Notes: generated by a model from the sequence alone, not told the origin. A stretch of 64,000 nt of DNA from Angiostrongylus vasorum (GCA_018806985.1 JADANN010000256.1:905501-969500); one strand, 5' to 3'. Positions 34,530 through 47,259 are shown, numbered from the stretch's first letter. Program-made: numbers and translations.

Positions 34530-37109
34530 TATGAAAAAGCAGTATTCTGTTAAGAAGGTGTTCTATGAGCAAATTTGAGGCAAAGATCATGTGAATTTTC
34601 TCCGCCTAAATCTTCCAGGCTTTATAACGACGATTACGTAACATGAACTAGGACATTGCCCAGTGAGACCATTGTTCGCAACTAGTCGATAAATGCTGGT
34701 TGCAAATATTGTAGTTTTATTGCTAGCACATTTTGCTGATTTCATAGCAGTCCTTTTCCGCTGGAACGATTCGTCAGTGTCTAAGAAGTTACGATGGTCC
34801 TATCGCTTATGGGGCTTCGCGACCATCCCCAACCGACTATCTTTTCTTGAAAAGACACATATCGATTGCTGTCACCGAACCGTTTCGACAACTTCAAGTG
34901 CAATTCTATACTCGCACAAAAAATTGCTTGAATTTGCTCTTCTCACCCATTTTCTGACCACTTAGATTCAACAAAGAGTTGTAAGACCAGACTTCTGAAA
35001 TATTACAGTCTCGTGTGGTTCTATTTTAGAACCACTCTTTGTTGGTGGAATGGATAGGATCTGAACTTTTTGATTGAAAAGTGAATGGTCGTTGACAGTT
35101 TTTCTGCTTGTATTATAAGAACGAATTTTCTTCGGTATCTTGCTGGGAAAGGAAACCATCTGGAGTGTATTGGACAAACGCAAGTTGAATGATCTTCGTT
35201 GAGTTATAACATCATTTCCTCGCCTGTGACTGATTCCTAGTTTCGAATATAGGATGCAATGAGCGAATCTTGTAGAGAAAGTTGGAACTATGGTGGTGCT
35301 AAGAAGGTCACATTCTTCTCCCGTCTAAATATGTGATCAGAAGGTCGTTCGTGGAAAGGAGTCCAGTGAGACGACATCCATTCTTGTTTCGGTTTTCAAT
35401 TTCAAGTCTCTCTAGACAGGTTATCGAGAAGCAATGCCTGTTCTTTTGCGGCGTTCGCTAAAGATGAAGAGCAATCAAGCGAGGTGATAGGATCTCGTAC
35501 GTATTGCGCCACGGACGAATTTAAGACAAAGCCTATGCCATCGAAATTTAGTGACGGGATTTTCTTTTCATTTATAAGAACTTAATCATTCAGTTGGCGA
35601 ATTTCGTACTTGTTTGCGCTCCTCAGAGTGGTGGTGTGATGATGTGATCAGATTTGTGGCTTATGTCCTACCAGAACTTGCGAAAGTTATTACTGTGTTC
35701 GAGACCTAAGACAAGAAGAAGCCTGTATAGTGTACTATCTTAAGCATGCGAATTTGCAGCTATCACAATAGGACTTCTATTAAAAATGGGGCTTGATCGT
35801 ATTTCGGGCTTGATCGTATTTCAAAGCGAGTCCTACTGCTCTAACACCGTAGACGCAACTGTCTAATTGTTAATGATCTAAACGTATGCTCTAAAGAGAG
35901 TTGCAAGATAGCTGTACTAAGGGAGCGGTAGTAATGCGCTGCTTTGCCGTCTTCACCTTTGAGTACCGAAAGGGAGATTTGTCACGTTGCGAAGGTTTTC
36001 CGAAGACGAAAGCAATCGCTATCACGGCCGTACTTTAAGATGGCTTTCTAGATGCAAGAGTACTGGAACTACATCCCACCATGGTGGTGGGCTCGAACAC
36101 TCTAAAACATTTTTTCATAAAAATGAGACGGAGCTATTAAGAAAATTTTGAGCACTGATTTTCTACGCCCAACGTTAAATCACTGAGTAAAAAAGGGTAA
36201 AGCGCGTACTGAAACAAAGGGTACGAGGGTACAATTTGTTCACACGTCAGCATCCATTCTGGAAGTAATTTGGCCATTGACACAAGTTGTATGCGAGTTG
36301 ACGATGTTCTGCCATAAGCCCCGAAGTCCGTGAGTGCAGTCCTTTATCCTCCCTCAGAAAAAAAAACAACTAGGAAACGTCAAAGATACCGAGATCTTCT
36401 CCAGTCAATTGGTTTACGCAAGCCTATGTCGTCTACTCATTGTTCAATAGATTGTGTGTCTCATACCCATCTTTACTCCATGTAAAGTGTAAGACGACAG
36501 CTAAAAGGTAATGGACTTGTCGTTATAAAGGATTGAAGTAGCAATGAAATAAGAGTTTGCTAGGAATAAATGCCTAACATGTGAACGCAAGAAACTTTAG
36601 CAGAACTTACACTTTTCGTCACAGCGCTCGCTCTTAGTTTGCAGGGACATCTTCCAGATCAACATTTTTTACAACTTATACTACAGTTCGTCCTTTCAAA
36701 ATCATCAAACCAATGAAAAGAATGTAATCGCAACAGAAATAAAAAAATCAAATAAAAACCATAAGAAAATAAGGAGCTCTCAAGAAGGTTTAAAAAGTTG
36801 ATGACTGACTAGTCGATCAGTGTGCCTTCGGGACTGATAGCAGTGAGTTGAATAGTGGTTTGTAACCAGGCACTAGTTGCTTACTGCTCTGCTAATCAAG
36901 AGTTTTGTATTATGGAATTGAAACTAGATAATTCATTTACCGTTGGTGGTAATCTGATATAAAAAAAACAAAATATCTGAACACTGACTGATTGACTAGA
37001 TTGAATTTGAGCTTGAACTGAATGAGGCCTGCCTGATTCTCCTGAAAGGAATCGTTCGCAATGTAGTAATAAACGGCATGAATAATGGACCATTTCGAAA
37101 AAGATGTTG
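34530..37109. other. No supported gene
   Basis: A 90-codon plus ORF at 34693-34965 starts with a hydrophobic segment but lacks other support. A 19-bp direct duplication (gggcttgatcgtatttc) lies at about 35790-35825. Otherwise nothing is seen. Confidence 0.35.
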
Positions 37110-37490
37110 GAGAGCTGCCATCAGCAATCACCCATCAGCGGGATTGATCTGGAGAACAAATCTGGGGAAATCACAAATCGTCACTGAACAAAAATTTGTC
37201 ACTGAACAAAAACTATAACTGAACAAAAATTTGTGTTCCCCAAATCAGTCCCGCTGACGGATGATTGCTGATGGCAGCGTTAGGTAGAAAACTAGCTGAG
37301 AGAAACACAGAGCAAGGGCGTTCGTGGCGCAGTGTGTAATGCTCGAATCCCGGAAAGGGAAATCGTGGTTCGATCTGGCCGAGGGTCCAAGGTTTGCAAA
37401 TATCTCAGCATCGTTGTGGCTGTAATTCAAATCATACTCTGCCGGGAAAAATTATAATGCGCAGGAAATAAAAAGGTTAACGTTATGTCT
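37110..37490. repeat. R3/R3b foldback copy
   Basis: gccatcagcaatcacccatc at 37118 is repeated inverted at about 37254-37275 (gatgattgctgatggc). The spacer has three cactgaacaaaaa-like units. The right half continues as R3b in plus orientation with tRNA-like boxes (tggcgcagtgtgtaatgc; ggttcgatctggcc), then caaatatctcagcatcgttg and a terminal caggaaataaaaaggttaac matching the R3 terminal repeat. Confidence 0.7.
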
Positions 37491-37674
37491 AAGTATTTGT
37501 CACGACGCCTGCGACTTCAATGGCACGAAAAAATTGTAAAGTTTTCGAGAGACAATTCAACAAAAAATTATTTACCTGATAATTAAAGCGCCATAAAAAA
37601 TAAACATTGTCTTATACTTTAATAACCATTAAAGATTAAAATCTAGATATTTTTCAAATGATCCCATATCGTTT

Positions 37675-38020
37675 TCTGCGCAGATCCCAGTTCATGCGTT
37701 CGATTCGTTTTCCCTGCATCACATTTCACCAAGGTCTTCAAGATTTGCGTGTGGGTTCGGCTGCCGCTGAAGGATTCTGGTCTTCTTCATGAATGCCGTT
37801 GATTGCTGGTCGAGTTGATTTTCTCTAGAGTTCTGAGATAGTCATGCTAGGGCGCTTCCATGTGCACTGGAGGGAGTGAGTTGAAGTCAGGGAAGTCCGA
37901 TCTCACTTTCCCCCATTCCGGAGAGATAGGAGGTCTACTTCGTTTAGGACGGTGTCCAACCAGCGCCTTGCCAGTGATGAACGACATCATCACCACTGCA
38001 CTATTTGCCCCCCGATCTAG
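37675..38020 (-). repeat. R2 SINE, full length
   Basis: Read on the minus strand, the head at 38010-37950 has gtgcagtggtgatgatgtcg. The body includes the R2 blocks ctcgaccagcaatc and cgaatcgaacgc, and the end is actgggatctgcgcag at the left. The central domain is degraded. Confidence 0.65.
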
Positions 38021-38087
38021 ATAGTTATGAATAGTTAATGGAGATGGAAAAACGTGGAAAATTTGAGATGTCTAGGTAAAATTACAT

Positions 38088-38399
38088 TTAGTCAGAATTC
38101 AACGACATTTGAGAAGCAGGCAAAATCCTGAAGTTGAAGTCGAAGTCAGCCATAAAGCAGATCTCTTCCGTTGATGGTGTTTCGAGACCAACGAAACGAA
38201 TAAAAAGTAGTGTTGCGGTCTTTAAGCCATGCGACAAGAGGCAGTTTAAGTACAGAAGTAATAAAGATTTAAAAAACGCCAGCAGTGAATGAAGATGTAA
38301 AATGAGCATTTTAAAATCGATCTCGAAAAGAGTTGGAATAGTTTGGAAGAAGGACGGAAGCGTTAGTAAAATTCCAGCAATAATTCTAAGGAAAATCAC
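38088..38399 (-). CDS. Exon-like hydrophobic frame
   Basis: A 103-codon minus frame (GTG at its start, so the true start or acceptor is unclear) with Leu/Phe-rich segments and a polar end (MADFDFNFRILPASQMSLNS). No splice pattern recognised; chance is a good alternative. Confidence 0.13.
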   Translation of the reverse strand: MIFLRIIAGILLTLPSFFQTIPTLFEIDFKMLILHLHSLLAFFKSLLLLYLNCLLSHGLKTATLLFIRFVGLETPSTEEICFMADFDFNFRILPASQMSLNSD

Positions 38400-38745
38400 G
38401 ATAAGATTAAAGCGGAGAATTTCTTTACAAGAAAATTCTCCGATGTAAACCTAAAAGCATGAGGTTCTTTTTTAACAAGTTAACGTGCAATCTCCGTTTC
38501 TCAAGATTTTATTTTTGAACCATTCACCAAAAAGAAGACATATCTTTTACAAACCCACCACCAGCGCATTTTTCAAATGAGTTTATGAAATGAAGATTTT
38601 CGTTCACCCATATATCACTTCAATTAGTGGGAAAGCTTTTATCGCGAATATCTAACAAGGGAAAACGCAAAGGCATTTTCATTGTTGGCAAAAATAGGAC
38701 AGAAAAAAGAAAAAAGGGCAATTTGATACTTTGTAAATAGAATAG
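38400..38745. other. No recognisable feature
   Basis: AT-rich. Confidence 0.4.
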
Positions 38746-39115
38746 TGGGGGCGGATGGCACAGTGGTAGTGATGTTCGTCATCACGAGCATGGTGCTACT
38801 TCGATTCCGCTCCAGGCCAACCAAGCTCTCATCCCTCCGAGGTCGGGAAATTGGTACCCAGCTTATCTGGGGAAAAAATTATTCTCTGCATTCCAGTTGA
38901 GGAACGCTCCAGCCCGGCTATCTCAGGACTCCGGGCAGAACTGCTCGACCAAAAATTCTACAACATTCAACATGAAATGAAAATCCTCAAGCAGCACCGG
39001 AAGCCACACGTAAAAGTATGAAGATCTTCGTGGATAATGGATGCGAGGAAAGGAATCGAATGTGAGAACTGCTGGGATCCGCACAGTAGGCGGGTCATAT
39101 AAAATAATATAAAAT
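38746..39115 (+). repeat. R2 SINE, full length
   Basis: tRNA-like head: A box gatggcacagtggtagtgat, B-box region ctacttcgattccgc. Central domain aaattggtacccagcttatc at about 38849, body gaaaatcctcaagcagcacc, end gctgggatccgcacag, A-rich tail. Confidence 0.8.
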
Positions 39116-39494
39116 AAAACAAATTAAATAAAATACTCTATGACACACTTTCAATAAAGGAAAGATTTGGGTAGCTACGAATGGGTAAATACGACGAAAA
39201 TCATGTGGGTATTTCAACTTTTTCCTTCACAAAAGTGCTCGAGTACAACTTAAAAACTAAGAAAAGGACTTTTTGTAACAGAATTGCACCGTTTTTAAGA
39301 TCCACACGAAAATCAACGTTAGAAATCAAACGTCTACCTCATCTTCAGTTTGTATCCCAATTTTAATTCTTTTCAATTAGAAAAAGTTGTCACAGCGGTC
39401 AAAAATAAAGAGTTTGTGAAAGACGAAATAGCTGAAAACACAACAGGGTAGAAGGAATTGCTTTAAGACATGACATCTAGATATTTAGATACGA

Positions 39495-39810
39495 TATCTA
39501 CGATGATTTTGGGCTGGGGAAGCGCATCGGTTAAAGTAGAACACATGCAACCATTGTTCAATGCCGTCTTGAGGCCACGAAGGTCGCCTTATCCCTCCTA
39601 GGCCGGATGTTGGCAGAAGGTTATAGACAGAATAGATTTGGTCAGTACTGAACGACATTCGTCAGAAGAGAAAGTGCTCATGTGACAGCCAAATCCGGCT
39701 ATAAAATGAGAGAACATAGATGCATAGCATATGCGTGAAAACGAACTGAATAAAAGATGTGCTGGGATCTGCACAATAGCTAAAGACTTATCATAGAAAG
39801 GATGATATCA
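39495..39810 (+). repeat. R2-like copy, strongly diverged
   Basis: Retains gtgctgggatctgcacaata at the 3' end and a spaced gaacgacattc block. The central domain is barely visible. Confidence 0.45.
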
Positions 39811-40242
39811 CCATTACTATTATACGGTATTAAATTTGGAAGAATTTGCATGCTTCCCTAATAGTTTGCCATCTCACTGTGATAACGAGTTGATATTATT
39901 TAGTATAGAAGTGCAATGTACATCAAGAGGATAATCCGTAGGAAGGTCGGCCATGAGAGTTCGACGTCTACTGTCTGATAGTACTAAACCAATGATAGCA
40001 ATACCAATCATCCTGGAAAGAATCAACTGACATATCTCCTTCCTATTCTCATGAGCACTGCTTTGCTTCCCTCTAGTGACACTTAAAAACAGTACCACAA
40101 CTATCACCTCATGCTGTTTTTCCGTGCTGCCCAGTTATCTACTTGACATTAAAAGAATTGTGCTATGAGAAGACACACGAAATGGCTACTTGATTTCATT
40201 TAAATTCAGCTATGACGGATAATTACTAGTGCGATAAACCCA
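39811..40242. other. No recognisable feature
   Basis: AT-rich with chance ORFs. Confidence 0.4.
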
Positions 40243-40458
40243 TTACTTTGATATGCAGAAGCCAAGGCCAACCTCGACATCTTCAGTCCTACGCACTTTC
40301 GCTATTTCTCTCGTTTTCTTGCAATAACCAACCATAGAAGTTGTTGGTTTAGGGGACTCGGATGTGGTTTGACGATCAGGCATTCTTTTCTCCTCACTGA
40401 TATGGTGATTGCTGATGGAGTGTAGCTTTCCTTGGAATTTTGGGAGGTAAGCCGATTT
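40243..40458 (-). CDS. Exon-like frame
   Basis: A minus frame is open from 40458 to TAA at 40243, with an internal ATG at 40383. The last 46 residues are polar and charged (TTSESPKPTTSMVGYCKKTR). A second overlapping frame is also open. Product unrecognised. Confidence 0.17.
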   Translation of the reverse strand, partial: KSAYLPKFQGKLHSISNHHISEEKRMPDRQTTSESPKPTTSMVGYCKKTREIAKVRRTEDVEVGLGFCISK

Positions 40459-40875
40459 TTACCGTGGCTGTGGATAGACATGGTAGGAAGAGTGGGAGCA
40501 GACAAGTTAAAAAGATTCCTTTAGAGCCATTCCTCTGGGTGTGGTGATTTCCATGACTAGTCAGCTAAATGATCAAAGACGAAACAAGAAGCCAAATCGA
40601 ATGCAACATGGCAATTGAATCCACATTACGGCAAAGATCCATAAAATGATAAAAAATGATACTATCAAAAGCATCACTTGCTGATTGTTAAGCGGAGGAC
40701 TCAATTATGTACCCAAAATGTCTCCACTCTTCCATAGCGCGCATGAGACCTTTCCAGTGGCTTCTTCCCACCTAGTGCGAAATGAAGAGTTCAATTTCAA
40801 AAAATGTGTGATTTGCAGCATTTAGAAATGAGAGTGTAGAAGTGATGAAGTGATAGTGAGTAAGAGTAGAGTAAG

Positions 40876-41235
40876 AATAAGTGCTAGTGATATCCGTCGT
40901 CACGAGCATGGTGCTGGTTCGATTCCGCGCCGGGCCAACTAAGCCTCTCATGTCTCCGGGGTGGAGAAATTGGTACCGGACTTATCTGGGAAAGAATCAC
41001 TCTCTGCATTCCAATTAAGAACGCTCCAGCTCGGCTATCTGAGGACTCCATGAAGAATTGCTCGATCAGCATTCTACGACATTCAAGATAAAATGGAAAT
41101 CCTCAAACAGCAACCGAAGCCAACCGTAAAAGTTGGAAGATCTTCGGGGACAATGGTTACGACGAAACGAATCGAATGTCGGAAGTGCTGGGATCCGCAC
41201 AGTAAATGTGAAGACAGTTTATGTAAAATAAAAAA
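40876..41235 (+). repeat. R2 SINE
   Basis: B box ggttcgattccgcgc at about 40917, central domain aaattggtaccggacttatc at about 40968, body atggaaatcctcaaacagca, end gctgggatccgcacag and A-rich tail. Confidence 0.8.
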
Positions 41236-41607
41236 AAAGGAATAAATTTGTAGCATTCATAAATAAGAACGAGTGTAGAAATGTCACATTTAGTCCCCTC
41301 ATTCTATCACTGATGAGAAAAGAATGCTTGTCGCAACGAATAATATTGACGTCGCAATTGTAAAAGATTGAGTTTCAGAAAATATAAATGAAAGTTAAGG
41401 GAAAGTGTGAAGGGACTTCCCAGGTTTGAAAGGGAAAAACAATTCTGAATACGTATTGTTTGAGTGAGAGCTTATTAAATGAAAATGAAAATGTTTAACA
41501 ATCTTACATTGCCTTTTTATTAGTTAGCTCGCACAACTTGGGATAAAACTAGCCCCAGTCACTAACTTTGATTCGCAAGAAGTTAGTATACTAGATGTGT
41601 CTGCTAA
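41236..41607. other. No recognisable feature
   Basis: AT-rich. Confidence 0.4.
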
Positions 41608-42019
41608 TTAACTGCAAGCTATAAGTATAATATAAACATAATATTGGCTATAGGCTGTGTACGCTGTCAATGCACGGGATGCATCAACTATCTTTGAAAT
41701 AAAAGAATTCAATATACTGGACGAAGGAGAATAAATGAGTGAAAGAAGTGCGATGAGAATGTTTAAACAACACGACATTTTCAAGCGTACTGTGAGCAAA
41801 AAAATAAGGAACATATGTGATCCGGTGCTCGATGAGGAAAGACGATGACATCGGGAAGACAGTCTCTGTAAGCGTGTACGCTGAAATAGCCTCCCTGGAA
41901 GTGAATCGAATTCGGAGACGGACGCGTTGGAACTGAAATCGCTGTCGTCGAAACGACGAACATTCAAACGGCAAACTCATCACAAACGGAATAAAGAACG
42001 TAGAGAAGTCCAATGCCAC
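41608..42019 (-). CDS. Coding-like patch with three open minus-strand frames
   Basis: Around 41781-41963 all three minus-strand frames are open and base composition is GC-richer than nearby. One frame has FDDSDFSSNASVSEFDSLP; another has GGYFSVHAYRDCLPDVIVFP just after a CACTTCCAG acceptor. An exon is likely, but the correct frame cannot be chosen by eye. Confidence 0.2.
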
Positions 42020-42410
42020 TTACAAATGGCCGAAGAACCCAACGAAAGTAGTGTCTTGAACGGTGAACGGAACCCTCGTGTTGGAACTTTTGCTTGCTAG
42101 CGAAGTGTGGAGATGGGCGGCTTGGATGATAATACTTAAACTCTCTATAAACGATAAAGAAAGGAAAGAAACGAAAATTTGGCATGCTTTTTCCCAGTTG
42201 TCAAAGGCAACTATGAGAAGACTTCTATCGCAGATTAAGGTGTGCCGAAATGTCGAATGGCGAAAAAAACTCTTATTTTAGTTTCTCAGCCATTTTTTAT
42301 TTTGGTCAGAGAAAACCTAATGACTGTAGAACAATAAAGTACACGAAGTACAAACATTGAAAATGTAGGATGTCTTCAGCTTAAGAAATGTATGTCTACC
42401 ATGCCCACAA

Positions 42411-42512
42411 AAAAGGATAAAGCTCTCGGCGTTGATCAATCCCTGAGGGATGCGCCATGGGACCATTCCTGAGGGATGCCTGACAACTGCGCCACACGCG
42501 CCCTTCACACAT
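42411..42512 (-). repeat. R1 SINE, internally deleted
   Basis: The 3' end (aaaggataaagctctcggcg, gatcaatccctgagggatgc) is joined almost directly to the 5' head (gcgccacacgcgccc), skipping the central domain. Confidence 0.7.
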
Positions 42513-43861
42513 ATAAGTACCAGTAATCTTTGGGCGACAAATCAAGTTTTCGAAAACATTATGATTTCCTAATAACAGAGGAAGTTAAAACCTTAAATCG
42601 TCACAGACTTATAGAACAGACTTTGACCTGTTCCCTCCCCACTAGATATACATTTTTATAAAGTATCTTTTCAATTTCAGTTTTATAGAAGGCAGCAAAT
42701 ATGATCTACATGTGCCCTTGTTGATGTCGGTTTGGACGTCAAGTTAATAAGATAAATGATGCTGTGAACTGCCACATGAAACGAAGCATTGGTATTCGAC
42801 TAGGGATAGGTCAACAGAGCGCAGTATTTATCGGATATTAGACTACTCATACTCAAGGCTGAGAAATGTTGAGAATTCTGCTTCAGTCAAGATCCTTGTC
42901 TTCACATTCAATGTGTCAGAACCTATTATTGTGCTGGGTTAATTGAATTGCTAACCGTGTGCGTCAATGTTCAGCGAAGGAGGTGACTAGGAACGAGTTC
43001 TCACATACTCATCGCTGTTGTGAAAAATCGTATTTGCAGCATTTCAGGCACCTCTACACACCTAGAAATCTTATCGTTGGACTTATAAACGAAAACGGAC
43101 TGAGAAAGCACATAGTAGAAAAGCAGGAACAACATGAGAAGTACAGAAAACCGTTTCAAAACAAAATTCGTGAAACAATTTATGAAAGTGTGGTGAGTGT
43201 TGAAAGGAAATGTCAAAGGAAGTAACTATGAGGAAGAGAATTTTTCGATTAAAAACAAATGTCAATTTGGAAGCCCAACTGACTTTAAACCATGGGTATT
43301 CGCTTGCAGCTCTAACGTGTCTCGCACTACATCACTTACTGCCTTGTATAAGATTACCTTAAAAGGCCATTGGGGGTTTTTCATAGGAAAAAACTACGAC
43401 TGCTTATAAAGCACCAAACGTTAAAAATGTTCCATTCCAAAATAAGTCGCATAAGTTTGCTACCATCATAAACCTCCGAGTCAAAAATAAGATGTTGAAG
43501 AATAGTGACGTTCATCCCAATCTAAACTAACTTTTTACTTATTTGGATGGTCAGTTCGTCAGCTCTTATATGTAGTTCGGATTCCAGCACTTCTTTTGTT
43601 CCTTCCCTTGAGGGTGAACTCGAACGGAGACGGCCATCCTGTGTGGTTGCGGCAACGGCTTAACACTCCATTGCCTTACCTCCTCAGTAGGTGTAGTGGC
43701 AACTCATTGCGGTTGTTCCTGGAATCCCGAATAGCTGTGCTAGAGACATATGTGGATCGCCTAGGTCTCCCGCTCTTCGACTAGGATTATTCCACGAAAG
43801 CAGCGATCCCTTCTATTAGAGCTTGTCAACTAATGGATCACGATATAATAAGCAGATAAAA
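42513..43861. other. No supported gene
   Basis: An 88-codon ORF (42959-43225) is Lys/Glu-rich without other support. 43560-43800 is GC-richer and may be an unclassified old repeat. Confidence 0.35.
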
Positions 43862-44130
43862 AAGGTTAAAAGAGAAAGTTCTCGGCGTTGAACAATCTCT
43901 GAGGGATGCGCCATGCATTCGACTTCATTAAGCATCGTTTGGAGGTGATTAAATGCATATCTTGCCTCTACAATAACTCGCGGTAGCCTAGACAGTGCTG
44001 TTATCCCTCCAGACAAGTCTGGTAACAATTTGCTGACCCCGGAGGGATGAAGGACATGGTGAGCCTGAGGTGCGGGATCGATCTTGTGTGTATTGCAGGG
44101 CGCCTCCAACCACTGCGCTACACGCATTCG
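43862..44130 (-). repeat. R1 SINE, near full length
   Basis: Minus orientation: 3' end at 43868 (ctcggcgttgaacaatctct), central domain complement agacaagtctggtaacaatt at about 44017, and head with A-box complement aaccactgcgctacacgc at about 44108. Confidence 0.8.
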
Positions 44131-45524
44131 ATATCTTTATTGACAAGTTAGTAACAAGCAGAATGTCGAATAAATAACTAATGGTGTTCTAAGAACTCCT
44201 CTAAGATTCCAATAGATGGGAACGCTTGACTGTACCTGCCTTTAGTTGTCAATAGAGAAATCGAAAGTAGAGAATGACATAAAGCAAATGACCGACAACT
44301 AGTCAGAGAAGAACTAGTAAGTCTTTTTTATAAAATTTCAAGGAAGATGATAACAAGAACATGTAGATAAAGCGTTGAATCCTAGAACCACAGTGCTATA
44401 TTTTTTCCCCCACATCGTTTTATTTCCTTAGTGGTTAAAAAAAGACACTGAGTGATATTAACGCATTAGGTTTTCGACAAGTCTATCTACAGCTGACAGT
44501 TGCACAATTATCAGTGCTCGCTTGCGACTGGATGGCGTCTTGAACAGTTCAACACTTCTCATGATCCAATGTGAGGTGACAATCTTCCAGATCCGGTGGC
44601 CACTCACAGAGAGGACGGTCGCTGTTGTGCAGTGATTTGTCTGACATCCACTTTAATTAATTATGTTGCCTTAGAAATATACTTTTAAGGGAATTTTAAA
44701 ACGTAACCCAAGAAACTTCCGACGGGAAAAAAGCAGCGGATCTTTAAAGTATCTTTTTCTCACGGACTAAATTCAATTAACTAGAAGACCAACTTCTAGC
44801 TAACTTTATGGAAACTGTGATTCGTTGAAAACAACTAGCAACAACCAGTATCATGAGAACCAATCAGTAACTACACTGATGTGAAACGACTAAGAACTCC
44901 ACTGTTAACGCTTCTATGAAGACAACGATCATTACATTGCGGTAGAAATCATGCTGATTATTCTTCAACGTTTTCATGGAACTCTTTTCGAAGCACATTC
45001 GGCTGTGTGTTCGAATAGCACTGAAATAAATTATAATTGAAATCGGAGATGTTTGGAAAGTGCGAGATGTGTTTAGGAAAAAGCTGGAAAACTGATATGC
45101 CGCGCCCTTTTTTGGATGAAGCTGTTGCTTCTGCGAAAATTCTCATTCTGAACGTTTTTCACCCAGGGAGAAAAATTATCGCCATAACACTCAATAATCT
45201 GCATTAGAGTTGATAATGTCAGAAGTATCAAGACGAAAATATCACTAGATGCCTTAAAAGAAACTGATGAGTTTGCAGGAAGGCCGAGTCTTCGAAAAAA
45301 TTAAAAAAAACCATTGAAAAAGGGGAAGAAAATAAACTCAAACCAACTAAATCGGAACTCCAAGATAGGAGCCATATACAAATTTGAAGACAAATCAGTG
45401 CTGCGATCAAAATAACTAAGAGATACACCAGAGAGGATTTTTTGTTTCTTTTCGCTATCTATTTTTCCTTAACTGAGTCTGCAGTAGTACTGAACAAAAC
45501 TACTAACAAAGTAAAAAAGGATGA
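44131..45524. other. No recognisable gene
   Basis: AT-rich. Confidence 0.4.
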
Positions 45525-45800
45525 AGGATAAAGCACTCGGCGTTGATCAATCCCTGAGGGATGCGCCATGCATTCGACTTCACTATGCATCATTTGGAGG
45601 TGATTGAATGCATATCTGGCTTTTACAATGACTCGCGGTGACCTACTGATGTATCAAGTCAGTCTGTAGCATCCTCCCAGACAAGTATGGTACCAATTTG
45701 GCGACCCCGTAGGGATGGAGGGCTTGCTGGGCCACGGGCGCGAGGATCGATTCCACGTGTGTGTTGCAGGGCGCCTCCGATCACTGCGTCATATGCGACA
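45525..45800 (-). repeat. R1 SINE, near full length
   Basis: Minus orientation, tail aaaggatgaaggataaagca at left, central domain complement agacaagtatggtaccaatt at about 45689, head complement cctccgatcactgcgtcata at about 45774. Confidence 0.8.
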
Positions 45801-45831
45801 AAAAATATTATTGTTTAAATAAACGGTTACT

Positions 45832-45948
45832 TCACTTCAACTTCAACTTGTACATGTACTTGTGCTTGTACTTCAACGCTGTACATCGCAGCCCGGCTCC
45901 CAGGAACACCTCCGAGCCACGATGAGGCGGTAAACCGTTGGGAGGAAA
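45832..45948 (-). repeat. R4 copy with head joined to an expanded tail
   Basis: On the minus strand the R4 head (caacggtttaccgcctcatc, gtggctcggaggtgttcc) runs straight into degenerate acaagtac/gttgaag repeats, so the body is deleted and the tail expanded. Confidence 0.55.
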
Positions 45949-46239
45949 TAAACGGTTAATAAATAGTAAATAAATAAATATAATAGCATTATAGTAAATA
46001 CAGGTAGTAAATAGGAAGGAGCATTATTTCGCCAAAGCGTCGCTGACGAGGAACACTAAACTGATGCATTACACGGAATGAGCGCGCAAACTTGCTTTTC
46101 TGTGACCATCATTTTAGCTACAAATGCGGCGAAATGTAACAAATGTAAAGGCCAGCGATTTGAAATGCAGTTTTTCACTCAACATCACCGAATAAAAAAG
46201 ATGTAAAGGGGGTTCCAACATTGACTATTATACTTCTCT

Positions 46240-46393
46240 TTAGCAGTCAAGGTAGTTCGTCGTGGTGATGACGTTATCGGTGATAGTGGTGGTTCGCTCT
46301 GGGGTTGTATGTGACTCCAGCATTTTATAATTGGCCGTTTTCATGAGCCGACGTGTGGTTTCAAATTTCGTGCGTTCGAATGAAAACAACTTT
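46240..46393 (-). CDS. Candidate terminal exon, 50 residues
   Basis: Acceptor ATAGTTTTCAG (AG at 46395-46394) is an excellent nematode match. The frame that follows has 50 codons then TAA. It is Lys/Arg-rich at first (FERTKFETTRRLMKTANYK) and ends in a Thr-rich tail (TTPERTTTITDNVITTTN). Many codons end in C or G, unlike the flanks. Upstream exons were not identified, and the family is unknown. Confidence 0.28.
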
Positions 46394-46925
46394 CTGAAAA
46401 CTATATTTGATGGAATACCGGACATCACACACCGTTCGACGACAAACAAGAGTATTCAATTTCGTGCAGTAGAATTTTAACCGCTGGCTCGCAACTATTT
46501 TTGTGCGACGGCGTATGCTACAGCAGCGGAAGTGTTACTAAGGAGCGGAAACAAGTATAACAAAAGTTAGGAGTTGATCTTCAGCTGAATTACAAGGAAA
46601 GATTATAACCGATTTCTTGGGACTAGAAGTCGTAATCCATTGAGCGCTAAAAACAGCTTAGGGAAAAGATTCTACGGTTTCTTCTCCGTGCACAAAGGAT
46701 ACAAGTGGTCTTATATTGTTGGCATTTTATTATTGTTATACTCTCCATGAATGTGAGGCAATGAGTAATGAAAGTCATTGCATGCCTGGGAAAGGTGCTG
46801 CAGTACAGCCAACTTACTAGGCCCCGGAACCAGCTTAATAAACGAAGCCAACACCTTCGTTGTCGGATCGGTTAACAAAGAGATAGTTGCTCCAGACGGA
46901 GCCAATCACTTCTCCTGGTATTCAG

Positions 46926-47259
46926 TAGCACGGTGCGAACCTATGATAACCACCTAGTTGTCTTCAGCACGTATCTGAACCCTGATACCACCACGACGCT
47001 TGTTAACGTACTTGCTGACGAGGGCTTTTATGTCTGCCCGTTTAACGCCATGTCGTTGATGAACTTTCATCACAATGACGGGATTCTACTGCAACCAATT
47101 TCGAAGACTGCCGTGCACTTGTTTCGTATATGTGATGAAGTACTTATATGCCTTATATGCACACGTGACGAATTTAATATGCTACCTATGAAACGAATTG
47201 TGAGAGTGAAGAAACTACGTGCACGAGTTACGAAACGACATGCGCGGATGGCGAATTGA
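46926..47259 (+). CDS. Candidate terminal exon, 110 residues
   Basis: After an acceptor GTATTCAG (AG at 46924-46925) a frame stays open for 111 codons to TGA. The sequence is mixed: a Thr-rich start (YLNPDTTTTLVNVLADEG), a central hydrophobic/Cys part (VHLFRICDEVLICLICTRDE) and a basic end (RIVRVKKLRARVTKRHAR). A CxxxxxxCxxC arrangement is visible, but no zinc-finger family is recognised. It lies convergent to the minus-strand exon at 47295-47771, only 35 nt away. Confidence 0.3.

Noticed and set aside
37300..37385. A tRNA gene
   Set aside because: A and B boxes present but no cloverleaf pairing, and it sits inside a repeated R3b unit.
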